Assembly (NCBI RefSeq): GCF_000236905.1
Contig: NC_016520.1
Location: 1,054,001-1,118,000, forward strand
DNA from: Tetrapisispora phaffii CBS 4417
Taxonomy: Eukaryota > Ascomycota > Saccharomycetes > Saccharomycetales > Saccharomycetaceae
Reading direction: 5' to 3'
Length of the DNA: 64,000 nucleotides
Shown here: piece after piece, positions 21,402-34,021 of the stretch
Position numbering within the stretch: the first letter of the stretch is position 1
How the letters are laid out: every line of letters starts with the position of its first letter
The notes under the pieces: generated by a model
The model's input: the letters and a program-made list of their open reading frames with translations, nothing else
Database searches by the model: none
What the model was told of the DNA's origin: nothing
Position numbers and translations under genes: made by a program

Positions 21402-22628
21402 TTAGAATTGCAATTGTCTCATTAAACTCATAAACAGTTCAGCTTTGTCCAATGCATCAGAATATTGATCTTCTAATTTAACACTCAAGGAAACCAAATA
21501 TTCACTTTCCGTAGGAGCGGTATTTCTATTGTCATTAGCCTCTAAATCTACTGTTTTATGGCTGTTGTTTGACAATAAGTCAAAAATATCATTGGAATGT
21601 GGTTGAGCATATGCTTGTTCAGTTTCAACTTTGATTAATTCAAAATTTACTTTAAATCTAGCCTTTGACTCGTCTTGGGTAAGTAGACTTTCAAATGCAT
21701 CATCGTACAATTCAGAATATATGTTAGATGATGATTCACGATGTGCTTTATGATAGGCTGAATCAATATAGGAGCGTAACGATTTTCTAAGCTGTTCATA
21801 ATCGACATTTTGCTTCACATGGAAAACGATGTTTTCTGATAAAATAATATCCTCTTTAATTGGTTGTTCGCCCTTCACAGTGTCAGCCGTGGAGCTAGGT
21901 TTTTCGTCTTCAGATGGTTCCAATGTCTTTATTTCAATATTTTTTAAATCTAGTTTCTCAAAATCTTTAATATATGATGCGATCTTCTGTGCAGAGTCCT
22001 TTGGAATCTTACCAAGATAAGATAATACGTCACCTTTCAAAATTCTTCCATTACGACCAGTTGGTTCGATATTCTTAATTGCTTCCTTTTTCGAGATACC
22101 ATTCATCTCTAATTCTAACAAAACAGAAGGATACATTGTCTGATTGTTATCCGCTTTCAATTTTGGTCCATCTGTGCTTTTAAATGTTTGTGTGCTTCCA
22201 TTTACAGCTTTGACTACTTTAGGGGTTGTTACTGGTTCTGTGTCCGGTGATTTAGTAGTAGTTCCATTTACATCAGGAATTACAATGGTGTTCATATCAT
22301 CATTAACATCGGCAATGAAAGCGATAGTCTTCCCCACAGCAACGTCTTTGGCACCGTCATTCTCTAAAATCTTCACAATTTTCCCGTCATCAAGAGCTTC
22401 GACATCAATTTGAGACTTATCAGTCTCCACGTTTAATAATAAATCACCTGCTGAAAATGGTTCGCCAACTTTCACAGCCCACTCTACAATCCCACCTTTT
22501 TCCATAGTTGGAGACATGGCTGGCATTAAGAAAGGCTGGACAGCAGAGGCCCTTGCGGAACTGTGGAATTGATTCTTGATCAAGATTGACCTGAGTAGAA
22601 CACTTCTTGAAGCTGAAGCACGTAACAT
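21402..22628 (-). CDS. PDX1: Pyruvate dehydrogenase complex component X (E3-binding protein)
   Basis: Anchors the E3 (dihydrolipoamide dehydrogenase) to the mitochondrial pyruvate dehydrogenase core. A basic presequence (about 1-28, MLRASASRSVLLRSILIKNQ) is followed by a lipoyl domain with the lipoylated Lys71 in VETDKSQID. A linker leads to a peripheral-subunit-binding domain (about 165-210, PSVLLELEMNGISKKEAIKNI, then PTGRNGRILKGDV). The C-terminal half has no HxxxD acyltransferase motif, as expected for Pdx1 rather than Lat1. At 408 residues it matches yeast (410). A Reb1-type site lies about 300 bp upstream. Confidence 0.93.
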   Translation of the reverse strand: MLRASASRSVLLRSILIKNQFHSSARASAVQPFLMPAMSPTMEKGGIVEWAVKVGEPFSAGDLLLNVETDKSQIDVEALDDGKIVKILENDGAKDVAVGKTIAFIADVNDDMNTIVIPDVNGTTTKSPDTEPVTTPKVVKAVNGSTQTFKSTDGPKLKADNNQTMYPSVLLELEMNGISKKEAIKNIEPTGRNGRILKGDVLSYLGKIPKDSAQKIASYIKDFEKLDLKNIEIKTLEPSEDEKPSSTADTVKGEQPIKEDIILSENIVFHVKQNVDYEQLRKSLRSYIDSAYHKAHRESSSNIYSELYDDAFESLLTQDESKARFKVNFELIKVETEQAYAQPHSNDIFDLLSNNSHKTVDLEANDNRNTAPTESEYLVSLSVKLEDQYSDALDKAELFMSLMRQLQF

Positions 22629-22926
22629 GATGCAGTATTTTCCACTATTCTAGCTCTTCTTCTATATTTTTCCACCACTAAATGCACGTACCAAGGCGGG
22701 TTTAGTCGCAGTATCTCAATTCAAACACGCTTATATGTAGTCCATCAGATGGGATATAAATACTATTATTGAATCTTACAGACAATAACATATATGTGTG
22801 CATATACTTATACCTAAGGATGCAAATGTCAATCCAATGATTAAGCAACATGAAGTTAACTCCCTGTGCATCAAAGTTTAAGATTCATTCTTCTTGTCGC
22901 AGAATGATGACCGTACGCCATCAAAC

Positions 22927-22933
22927 CGGGTAA
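22927..22933 (+). promoter_or_regulatory. Reb1-type site CGGGTAA
   Basis: Exact core of the Reb1 consensus about 300 bp upstream of PDX1, within a promoter-containing intergenic region. Binding is inferred from the motif only. Confidence 0.4.
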
Positions 22934-23108
22934 TATTACGGTTATTGCAACAATAAGTCATAGCACGTCAGGACTAGGCAAGACGTTAAGCTTACACCCT
23001 TAAGATACACTCTCTAGTCCCACACATTTATAAAAGACAACACACAGAAGTATATCCGGTTCAGCTATGTCAATTGGCCCATTCCTGCTTCTCATTGCTT
23101 TCCTACAA

Positions 23109-23138
23109 ATTTAGCGACACTTCGGAGTGTCACTAAAT
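23109..23138. repeat. 13-bp inverted repeat with TCGG loop
   Basis: Arms ATTTAGCGACACT and AGTGTCACTAAAT differ at one position, which is a G-T pair if the sequence folds as RNA. No gene is nearby to explain it. Confidence 0.7.
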
Positions 23139-23956
23139 CTGCAACTGGTGAACAGAATCATCTCTAAAGGTAAATTTACAATATATTTACTTCATTAGAG
23201 AGCAGATTGCAATTATTTACTGTTAAAATAATACTATTAGCAAAGAACATGCAAGCAAACGAGACGTTTACTTAATCCCCTTAGAGCCAGATGATTTTTG
23301 TTATCAATGAATCTTGATGGACTATTTAAGAATCGTTTTGTGTCGCAATTGGGTTTACATCAAACGATTTTAACAATGAAAGACATAATTAGATGTATGT
23401 TTTGTTTACGATTGAGCTAATTGCATTTGCCAAAAATGGCAGCAGTCTCCATTCATACCAAAAAGGAATTCCTAAATAATAACTTATTGACCAAAATATA
23501 AAATATTTATCCAAAACCATACTTTTATTAACAACGTTTTGTGTACCTATATTAATCACAATGTAGTCTCGATATATTCAAATTTTAAACTAAAATAAGC
23601 ACCTTACTCACCTTAGATTACAAACAGATCCTGCTGTTTAATGACCTTTTAATAGCTTGGTATCAAGTTCTACGTCCTTAACGCTGTAAAGAAATGGCGA
23701 TGAGCGAAATTAAGCACAAGAACCTTCAGCTCCATGACTCTTAAGATCCATGCCCTAAAGAAACAACCAGTCTTTGTATGTTACATTCCTCATATAGCTC
23801 AAGTTGACACTATTGAATTCCCAATTAAAAGTAATTGCTATTTGAATGATTTCAACAATTGGAGAATAAACGCACTAGGTTCTCCTTTCAGATCTGTATC
23901 TCATACAGATATATACAAATTTAAAGGGCTAATAGGCATAGTATAGTATTTACAAC

Positions 23957-24886
23957 ATGAAAGGTACTAGTTCAAATGCAATTGTGGCTCCACCTAAGAG
24001 GCTATTAGATGATGAGACTTATTCGAGACTTATGGGTTTTGTTGCAGGGATGTGTTCTGGAGTTGCGAAGAACTCAGTTGGTCATCCCTTTGATACTGTC
24101 AAGGTTAGATTACAAACCTCTCAAGGCACTGGGCGATTCCATGGTCCATTGGATTGTGTCTTGAAAACAGTAAGACAACAAGGTATAAGGGGGTTGTATT
24201 TAGGGTTCACACCACCATTGTTCGGTTGGATTATTATGGATTCCGTTCTATTAGGAAGCTTGCATAATTATAGAATGTTATTAAGTAAATATGTTTACAA
24301 CGATCATAAATCACTGCCATTATCAGGTTGCATTATAAGTGGGGTTATGTCCGGATGGACTGTTAGTTTTATTGCTGCTCCTGTTGAATTAGCAAAGGCA
24401 AAATTGCAAGTTCAATACGATGCCACTACGAGCAAGTATAAAGGACCAATTGATGTTATTAAAAAAGTGTATGCGACAAATGGGATCAGGGGATTATATA
24501 AAGGTTTGATTAGTACATTAATATTCAGAACTCATTTTGTTTACTGGTGGGGTTCATATGAACTATTAACAAGATGGTTTAAAAAAAATACTAAATTAAG
24601 TGATCCAGCAATCAATTTTTGGGCTGGTGGTCTAAGTGCATCTTTAGGTTTTTGGACAACGGCATATCCAAGTGATGTTATAAAGCAAGTGGTATTATGT
24701 AATGATAAATATGATGGCACATTTAAATCGTGGAGAGCAGCTGCAACTGATATCTACAGAAGCAGAGGCTTAAAGGGGTTCTTTAGAGGATTTTTACCTA
24801 GCTTTTTAAGATCTTTCCCAACAAATGCTGCAGCTTTAGCGGCATTTGAATTCGTTTTACGTACTAGTGGTGCAAAGAAGGCATAA
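23957..24886 (+). CDS. Mitochondrial carrier family (SLC25) transporter
   Basis: Inner-mitochondrial-membrane solute carrier with three repeats of about 100 residues. The signatures are HPFDTVKVRLQ (44-53), APVELAKAKLQ in repeat 2 and YPSDVIKQVV in repeat 3, each followed by G-rich matrix helices. The 309-residue length is typical. The substrate is not recognised: contact-region sequences (GWIIMDSVLLGS, RTHFVYWWGSYE, RSFPTNAAALAAFE) do not match YMC1, ORT1 or HEM25 as I remember them. They look closer to a fungal carrier group of uncertain substrate. The gene is not at this position in either S. cerevisiae track as I recall them. Confidence 0.93.
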   Translation: MKGTSSNAIVAPPKRLLDDETYSRLMGFVAGMCSGVAKNSVGHPFDTVKVRLQTSQGTGRFHGPLDCVLKTVRQQGIRGLYLGFTPPLFGWIIMDSVLLGSLHNYRMLLSKYVYNDHKSLPLSGCIISGVMSGWTVSFIAAPVELAKAKLQVQYDATTSKYKGPIDVIKKVYATNGIRGLYKGLISTLIFRTHFVYWWGSYELLTRWFKKNTKLSDPAINFWAGGLSASLGFWTTAYPSDVIKQVVLCNDKYDGTFKSWRAAATDIYRSRGLKGFFRGFLPSFLRSFPTNAAALAAFEFVLRTSGAKKA

Positions 24887-25031
24887 CTCCAATTTCAATA
24901 ACTTTCATTAATGTATATTGATAAATGCAATAGCCTGTATATATTCTTACTTCCTAATTGATAAATTTATGTATATATGATAATCTACTAATAAATTGTA
25001 ATAATATTTTATTTCTTTAATTAGTGATCAT

Positions 25032-27032
25032 TCAAAGCTTCTTTTTACCGATAGATGCAAACAAACCTTTAGATTTAATTGAATGAGAAAATACTTTCTT
25101 TCTTAATTGACTAACATTTTGAGTTACTGTATCAACTGTATTAATCACAGTATTTTTACGACTAATTTCATCAGTATTAGCATATGCATGTTTAACATGT
25201 TCACTTACTTTATATTCTTCAAATATGAAGTTTGTGTCGGAGTTACTCGATGATTTTAAGGAGTGGTTAATCCAGACTTGTAGTCCTGAATCATACTCTT
25301 TTAATTCCTCTTGATACGAGGCTAATTGTTCAAGTTTCATTTTGTGCGTACTTTCACTTCGAATAATTTTATTCAAATCTGTGAAAGGTATTGGTTTATT
25401 TGCTTGAATTTTTTTGGCATCTATGTCTGTACTATTCGGAAGTTTACTTTGTGGTTGTGCGATTTCAGCCGCATTTTCTGGTAATGGAGGCATGCTACTA
25501 TTATTTGCTATCAAACCAGGAACATTATACAATGTACTATTATCATACAGGGTTTTAGTATCTCTAATTGTTTCAATGTCATCAGCATTCCCAGAAGGAA
25601 AAGCTTCCCAAACACTTTCCTGATTTCTTGTGTATGTAGATGGCGCTGATTGACTTCCAGAAGGGTTTAAATCAACTAACTCACCATTCTCATCCATCAC
25701 ATAACCTTCTGGAATTTTTTGTGCATTTGTCTCTTGAACAAATCCTGATCGGAAAGCATCTGTATCTGGTCTCCATGGTTCTTTGTTCATTGAGTCATCT
25801 GAATTGTCGTCTGAATTCTTTGAATTTATTGATGAAATATCCTTAGTGTCTTTAGCAGTGGTTTGATCGCTGGTATTAGCATCTTCAACTGATGTGTTAA
25901 CATTAATGGTATCATAATTGATACTTCCAATCTCAGATTTATTTTCATTCTGCAAAGATATTTTTTCATCATTATCATCAGTGCTTTTAGAAGTATTAGT
26001 CTTTTCAATAGCATTCAAACTAGGAGACCCTGTTATTGATTCTGTAAAAGAAAGTTCATCAGTATCAGTATCTTCAAAATTCTTAACATCCCTTTTAAAA
26101 CCTTTGTCTTCATTATTATTTTCTTCCTTTTTGTCATCTAAGCTAACTTCAGAGGTAGATATTGATTCTATTACCTCAGATTTTGTTGTTGCTGTATCTA
26201 TTATTTCGGATTCCTCTAATGGTGTGTTGATTACTTCAAAGTCTTTTTCAATTTCCTTTTCAGATTCTAGCATCTTATAATAATATCCTGATTTTGAAAC
26301 TGTATACTCTTCATCACTATTGCTGCCCATGGTATCAAGGTCAATACTTCTTCTGTCACCATCTTCACCTTGTAACTCATCTGATATGATAACCAACTCC
26401 TCTTTGTTCCCCTCCACATGTTCTTCAACGGTAAAATTACGTTCAGTCTCCTCATCTTTATCCTCATCTTTATCCTCATCCTTATCCTCATCTTCATTTT
26501 TGTTTTTATTTTCATCTTCCTCTTCATCAAAACCCTCCACTGTATTGGTAGATATACTCTTTAAAAAATATTCTTTTGGGATGTGATCCCCTTCTTCTTC
26601 ATCAGAAGAACTTACGTCAGGAACATCTTGAAACTCTTCAGTTTGTGGAATTATTGGCGTCATTTCTTTAGATATTTGTACCATTAAACTATCTAGATCG
26701 GCATTCACCGATTTACTTTGATTTCTTTTCATCAGCGATGGAGATGCATTTAAATTAGTTGCACTGGATGAAACCGATAGATTAGCATCTTTGCTTATGT
26801 TACTTGAATCTTGCTCATCAACATTCACATCTTTTTCAGCCTCATTTTCTTTCTGCGTATAATTTAATTTGGGAAGCACTGGTAAACTGTTTTGCGAGCT
26901 TTGTAATTCGCTAGCAATGGAACTTCCTTTATCCTCTTCGTCACCACTACTGTTCCAATCGTCACCATTATAAGAAGTTTGTGATGCACTGGCCCATCTA
27001 TAGGACTTTTTTCTTCCAACTTGTTCTGACAT
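25032..27032 (-). CDS. FYV8: FYV8-like acidic, low-complexity protein
   Basis: A 666-residue protein rich in Ser, Asn, Asp and Glu. The conserved N-terminus SYRWASASQTSYNGDDWNSSGDEED is followed by long disordered sequence and an imperfect Asp/Glu/Lys repeat (DEDKDEDKDEDKDEE, encoded by 12-bp units near 26451-26495). Two more structured patches occur: EPWRPDTDAFRSGFVQETNAQ, and the C-terminal region with ALASYQEELKEYDSGLQVWINHSL-like helices. The name is from the N-terminal motif and gene order (YGR196C). In S. cerevisiae Fyv8 loss affects killer-toxin survival; its molecular role is unknown. The start is the ATG at 27032; the preceding codon in frame is TTG. Confidence 0.7.
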   Translation of the reverse strand: MSEQVGRKKSYRWASASQTSYNGDDWNSSGDEEDKGSSIASELQSSQNSLPVLPKLNYTQKENEAEKDVNVDEQDSSNISKDANLSVSSSATNLNASPSLMKRNQSKSVNADLDSLMVQISKEMTPIIPQTEEFQDVPDVSSSDEEEGDHIPKEYFLKSISTNTVEGFDEEEDENKNKNEDEDKDEDKDEDKDEETERNFTVEEHVEGNKEELVIISDELQGEDGDRRSIDLDTMGSNSDEEYTVSKSGYYYKMLESEKEIEKDFEVINTPLEESEIIDTATTKSEVIESISTSEVSLDDKKEENNNEDKGFKRDVKNFEDTDTDELSFTESITGSPSLNAIEKTNTSKSTDDNDEKISLQNENKSEIGSINYDTINVNTSVEDANTSDQTTAKDTKDISSINSKNSDDNSDDSMNKEPWRPDTDAFRSGFVQETNAQKIPEGYVMDENGELVDLNPSGSQSAPSTYTRNQESVWEAFPSGNADDIETIRDTKTLYDNSTLYNVPGLIANNSSMPPLPENAAEIAQPQSKLPNSTDIDAKKIQANKPIPFTDLNKIIRSESTHKMKLEQLASYQEELKEYDSGLQVWINHSLKSSSNSDTNFIFEEYKVSEHVKHAYANTDEISRKNTVINTVDTVTQNVSQLRKKVFSHSIKSKGLFASIGKKKL
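26451..26495. repeat. 12-bp minisatellite in FYV8
   Basis: Imperfect copies of TCCTCATCTTTA-type units that encode alternating acidic/Lys residues in FYV8. They may vary in copy number between strains. Confidence 0.7.
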
Positions 27033-27698
27033 CAATATACATGTATATATTAAAATGCACTTAACTCGTCTGCGAATCTATATGTTCTTATAAATTCGTG
27101 ATATTCTACTGAAAGGACTCAACCTAAAAAACGGATTGCTATAATACGTTCCTCTTTAACTCAAATTTGAAAACAGCAAGCAAATAACTACTGTATTTCG
27201 CAGACTAAATTAATATATCAATTAGTTCTCTTAATAAACTTCAACTAGAGATCACAAATTAGTTCTAAATTATATTCGTAAATAGAAAAAGCCTCTCCGT
27301 TAACAATGATCGCCTGCTGAATATAACAAGTATTTATCGATTATTCAATGAATATAACAGTAAAACACACCTTTAAACGTCTCCTAATCGATTAACAGCA
27401 CAGGTTCACTCACAATATGAATTATTAACTTTATTATACACTACAAACTATCTAAAGTAATCAAATTATAGTCTGTCTTACCTTTGAGAGTTCCCATTCA
27501 TTTTAATAAATCGCTAATTTTGAATATTTTTTTTTAAGAATTAATTTTTAGAAACAGATAATATAAGGAAATATTGAATTTAAAGAATATTTAAAAGAAG
27601 AATTTGTTTTGAAGAATATCGTTAAAATATTATACACCGTCGTTTAAGGAGGATATCACATACCCACATTCACACACACACACATAAGTTAAGTTAAT
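27033..27698. other. Divergent promoter region FYV8/TMA22
   Basis: AT-rich spacer between two divergent genes, with a short CA repeat (about 27670-27683) just before TMA22. No other gene is visible. Confidence 0.55.
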
Positions 27699-28319
27699 AT
27701 GCTACAAGAGGTTGTCTATTGCGGAGTTTGCACTTTCCCACCTGAATACTGTGAGTTCACTGGTAAATTAAAACGTTGTAAGGTTTGGTTAAAGGAAAAC
27801 CATTCTGATTTATATGAAAAATTATATGGAGACGAAGAAGTTGGTGATAAGGAAGTTAGTGGTGTAGCTAAAAACTTAGCAGACTCTTCTATCGGCGAAG
27901 AAAGAGAAGAGAAATTGGAGAAAGATTTGAAGAGATTACAAACTAAACAAGAGAATAGAGAACAAAGAGAATTAGCCAAGAAACTATCCTCAAAGGTTGT
28001 TATTAAGAGAGAGGCTAGAACTAAAAGAAAGTTTATTGTGGCCATCTCTGGTTTGGAAGTGTTTGAAGTTGATATGAAAAAATTAGCTAAAACTTTTGCT
28101 TCGAAATTTGCTACTGGTTGTTCTGTTTCAAAGAATGCTGAAAAGAAAGATGAAGTTGTTATTCAAGGTGATGTCTTAGAAGAAGTTCAAAAACATATTA
28201 AAGGTATGCTAGAAGAAAAAGGGTTGAAAGATGTTAAAATGGAAATAATCGACTCTGCTAAGAAGAAAAAGCAACCTGAAGGTGCTGAAGGTGCTCCTGC
28301 CACAAATGGTAAAAAGTAA
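27699..28319 (+). CDS. TMA22: DENR-like translation factor
   Basis: Yeast homologue of DENR, partner of Tma20 (MCT-1); together they recycle 40S subunits and affect reinitiation. The N-terminus MLQEVVYCGVCTFPPEYCEF has conserved cysteines (8, 11, 19). A charged coiled region (about 60-110) and a C-terminal SUI1/eIF1 fold (FIVAISGLEVFEVDMKKLAKTFASKFATG, then VVIQGDV) follow. Its 206 residues fit the family. It lies beside FYV8/YPP1, mixing YJR014W with the YGR196-198 track. Confidence 0.95.
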   Translation: MLQEVVYCGVCTFPPEYCEFTGKLKRCKVWLKENHSDLYEKLYGDEEVGDKEVSGVAKNLADSSIGEEREEKLEKDLKRLQTKQENREQRELAKKLSSKVVIKREARTKRKFIVAISGLEVFEVDMKKLAKTFASKFATGCSVSKNAEKKDEVVIQGDVLEEVQKHIKGMLEEKGLKDVKMEIIDSAKKKKQPEGAEGAPATNGKK

Positions 28320-29252
28320 ATTTCAAGTATATAGAATATTCAATTAAATATGAGACAACTTGCAACTAGCATAATCGTGTAATATATTTCAATATCGAAT
28401 AACGAATACTTTAGTAGAATATATTTAATCATGATATATGATTTATTCTTGTAATTCTTGCTATATATATATATATATAATATTGGTTTTTAAAAAATAC
28501 ATGCGCGGCTAAAATATCATTTATATATAAAGGAAAGAAGAAAATCGGAAAGGTATTTTCTAGTAAAGATAATTATATTAGTTTATTCTTCCAAATTTAC
28601 GATAAGTTATAGATCGGTTTCTGTAAGTATATAACAGAGGAAACCAATACTTCATGAATATTTAACTTTAATATGATGGACTATGTCTGAGTTTGGTACG
28701 TTCAAATAGGTAGGTACGGAAAATGCATTCGACTGTCATAGCACATGCTGAACTAAAATTTAACATATGGAAATGGACTATCGAATGCAGAGTTGCATTG
28801 TTATAAGTTATTCATAAATGCTACATATGAATACCACTATTTGTAATATATTACTCTTATGTAGGCGGTATGGCAAGTACGTGACCGTAATCAGTAGATC
28901 ACGTGATAACCTTAGTGATGAGAGAGTTAACAATATTATCTGATATTCAATATTTATATACTACTTCACAACAGCAAGGCTAAAAAAATATGAAAAACTA
29001 ATCAAAAGTTTAACATTAATTTTATACATACATTTACCTGAATAAATGTTAGATGGAATTTGAATTTCAATCAATTCTTTAAAGGATTCTAATTTTGTTA
29101 TCAATTTGAAAAGTAGATTTATACTTCCCATTAAGAAGAGACTATTTCAATCACAGCTTTACTTACTTTTGACATCAATTTATGGAGAGAGAAAGAGGGT
29201 GTATAAAAATTTATAGAGAGATACCTAAAGATAAAGCAATTAATTAATAAGA
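28320..29252. other. Intergenic region TMA22-YPP1
   Basis: AT-rich, with no gene. It contains the 10-bp palindrome ATCACGTGAT (28898-28907), a Cbf1/Pho4-type site about 350 bp upstream of YPP1, and a TA repeat (about 28460-28480). Confidence 0.5.
28898..28907. promoter_or_regulatory. Palindromic ATCACGTGAT E-box
   Basis: Perfect 10-bp palindrome with the CACGTG core upstream of YPP1. The flanks fit Cbf1 better than Pho4. Function is inferred. Confidence 0.4.
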
Positions 29253-31625
29253 ATGATCTCTATTGCTCAAACTTTATCATCCAGGTTAATTGGAGCTAAC
29301 GTGTTCTGCTCTGCGGATGAAAATTTAAATAAGGTTCTTACATTACAATTTCGTGTTCATTATCATGTTTTTGGATTAACTACCACTAAAGCCATCGGTA
29401 ATAATATTGAAGTAGCAGACATTCAGCCAAAGAATGCTAATGTTTTATTGAGTGATTGTGAAAAGCTTTTGAGCAAAATTAAATCTAGCGAACCAACAAG
29501 AGATTTATTACAAAAAATATTATTCAATTGTATGGGTATGATTTCATTTCATACCAAAGATATCCAAAAGTCGAAGAATTTCTTCCAAAAATCCAATTCT
29601 ATTAAGATCAATGCTGAAGATCAAAAAAAATTTGAAACTTATCTAAAGTTAGAAAGCTTATACTATGGAAGCAAAATAAATAATAATAACTTACAGTTAT
29701 ACTATGATAATTTATTGCCTGTTCTGAACAACCGAATTCCAAGTGAATCAAATGGGCTAACTATGCATGTGCTCCAATTAATTTTGGAACAATTGAAATC
29801 TAATACAAACGATGATATCAAAACTTTTTTTTCATTGTTTAAGTCAGATTCTCCCGTTTCTTCTGGTTTGTTACCACTTATTGTATGCTATATTTATAGA
29901 ACCAATAAAAATATAAAATTAGATGAATTTTTCCTATCAATTGGTAACGACATAATTTCAAAGGCAAAATTTCCAAGTGCTGAAGAACAAAATAATGAAG
30001 AACTCGAACAATTTTTGGTGTTTTTAGATCTATACTTCAGAGATGAATACACCAAGTCTGTTTCAAATAAGTGGAAACAATTCCTAATTTCATCCATTGC
30101 ATCAACATTTCAAAGCATATCAGTTGCAAGAGCAGCTCTTGTATATTTCGGTAAATTTGGTGAATCAGAAAATGACATGAAAGAGTCAATACTAAACTTT
30201 GTAAACTATACAAAGTATAGTAATAAAGAAGCAGAATTACAAGAGGAGGATAATATTGAGGAATATAGAGATATAATTTCTTTAATTGATGCATATGCTT
30301 ATACATTAAAGATAGCTCACGATGAATCTACTAATATTGAAAATCTTTATGACTTTGACGATACATCAATTGCTTTGTCGAATTTACTAAAAACAGTTTA
30401 TGAGCAAAATAATTTTAATTTTATAGATAATAATGACGCATCTGACTGGAAAAAACTATCTTTAAAGTTAAACTTACCTGGTAATGTCAAGTTTGTTTTA
30501 TTCAATGCTTGGAAAACACTTTATGAAATAAGACAAAATAAACTGGAATACTTGACATCTAACAATTTATCAATATATTTGGCAAATTCCATTTGTTTAG
30601 TTAACGATTTAGAGCAAACATTGCTTCCAGAATTGGAGTTTTTGTATGCATATAATCTCGCACAACAAAGACAGTTGGAACCTGCAACATCCTTTTTAAA
30701 GTCTGTTACTTTGGAGAAGTTCCCAGAACACTATAAATCATGGCATTTGTTGGCTTTATGCGATTCCGCTGTCAACGAAGATAAAGAAACTGCATTTAAA
30801 ATTGTTTGTTCAGTATTGGAAGCGATGAAATTAAGCCTGGAACAGAATAAATTGACTCCTAGTGACAGGTGGCAATATATCCATTTACAATTAACTCAAT
30901 TGAGTATTGTTGAAGATAACTTCGGTACTTCAGAAGCTCTTGATCTGTTGCCCGAAGTATTAGAGCTTTACTCTACATTATTCCCAGAAGGATCTGAAGA
31001 TTCGTTCAATTTAGGGACTGAAGTTTCTCAATCTAAGGAATATTTACTTCAAACAATCTGGAATTTTGCTGCTAATATGTACATGAATATCAATGAAGAA
31101 TTTTTGGAGCAAGCTGATGATGCCATTACCGAAGCAGTGAATGTAAGTAAGAAATTCAAAAATTTAAACTGTAATATTACAAAAGGTAACCTTTTCTTAA
31201 CTCAAGAAGCCCCAAACAAGGCTCTAAAAGAGTTTGAATATGTTTTACATTACGATAAATATAATTTGGAAGCTTTATTAGGATTAGCTGAAATAGTACT
31301 AGATTCCGGCAAAAATGAAAAAACATCTAATTCGCCAGATGAATATTATACATTAGTACCACAAAATAATATGAAACAAAGAACCTATTCTAACAATATT
31401 TTTGCCAACGAAAAAGATCAATTAGCAACAATTGCTAGGTTAAAATATTTGCTGGAATACGCGACAAGTCATAAAGTGGAAGCTTATTACTCTGCAGAAA
31501 TATGGTGGTACCTATCTTTAATATATGAAAAGTACCAAGATAAACGTTACAAGTCATCTATAATGAATTGTATTAGATTTAAAGAAGCTACGCCAATTCG
31601 TAGTTTTAAATTCTGTAACTACTAA
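29253..31625 (+). CDS. YPP1: Ypp1, PI4-kinase plasma-membrane recruitment factor
   Basis: Helical-repeat (TPR-like) protein that brings the phosphatidylinositol 4-kinase Stt4 to the plasma membrane with Efr3. The TTC7-like protein has 790 residues (yeast 817). The N-terminal half is helical and poor in motifs. TPR-like helices are clearest near the C-terminus (AEIVLDSGKNEK and LEFLYAYNLAQQRQLEPATSFLKSV). The end AEIWWYLSLIYEKYQDKRYKSSIMNCIRF is the family C-terminus. The identity also rests on order: upstream of PMT6 and ELP2 as YGR198W. Confidence 0.85.
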   Translation: MISIAQTLSSRLIGANVFCSADENLNKVLTLQFRVHYHVFGLTTTKAIGNNIEVADIQPKNANVLLSDCEKLLSKIKSSEPTRDLLQKILFNCMGMISFHTKDIQKSKNFFQKSNSIKINAEDQKKFETYLKLESLYYGSKINNNNLQLYYDNLLPVLNNRIPSESNGLTMHVLQLILEQLKSNTNDDIKTFFSLFKSDSPVSSGLLPLIVCYIYRTNKNIKLDEFFLSIGNDIISKAKFPSAEEQNNEELEQFLVFLDLYFRDEYTKSVSNKWKQFLISSIASTFQSISVARAALVYFGKFGESENDMKESILNFVNYTKYSNKEAELQEEDNIEEYRDIISLIDAYAYTLKIAHDESTNIENLYDFDDTSIALSNLLKTVYEQNNFNFIDNNDASDWKKLSLKLNLPGNVKFVLFNAWKTLYEIRQNKLEYLTSNNLSIYLANSICLVNDLEQTLLPELEFLYAYNLAQQRQLEPATSFLKSVTLEKFPEHYKSWHLLALCDSAVNEDKETAFKIVCSVLEAMKLSLEQNKLTPSDRWQYIHLQLTQLSIVEDNFGTSEALDLLPEVLELYSTLFPEGSEDSFNLGTEVSQSKEYLLQTIWNFAANMYMNINEEFLEQADDAITEAVNVSKKFKNLNCNITKGNLFLTQEAPNKALKEFEYVLHYDKYNLEALLGLAEIVLDSGKNEKTSNSPDEYYTLVPQNNMKQRTYSNNIFANEKDQLATIARLKYLLEYATSHKVEAYYSAEIWWYLSLIYEKYQDKRYKSSIMNCIRFKEATPIRSFKFCNY

Positions 31626-31792
31626 ATTTTGTTAATATTTCTATATTGAATATATAAAATATGTCATAACCAATGAAACATAAAATTAAAGTGTTAAGTA
31701 ATAAATTGCGTATATATTCACATACACATTTGATAATATTTAGGTTTCCATTATATAAATCATAGAAATAGTTAAAGTGAAGCGGCAAGAAG

Positions 31793-34021
<2,229 letters not shown>

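Larger units (their letters stand above)
22629..23956. other. Intergenic region PDX1-mitochondrial carrier
   Basis: There is no supported gene; XKS1 and SKI6, expected in the ancestral order, are absent. It contains a Reb1-type CGGGTAA (22927-22933) and a near-perfect hairpin (23109-23138). An isolated 70-codon ORF (23734-23946) ends 10 nt before the carrier ATG and is probably fortuitous or an upstream ORF. Confidence 0.5.

Noticed and set aside
23734..23946. 70-codon ORF ending 10 nt before the mitochondrial carrier
   Set aside because: It is in a different frame, resembles no known protein and does not extend the carrier. It may be a uORF, but I have no support beyond position.
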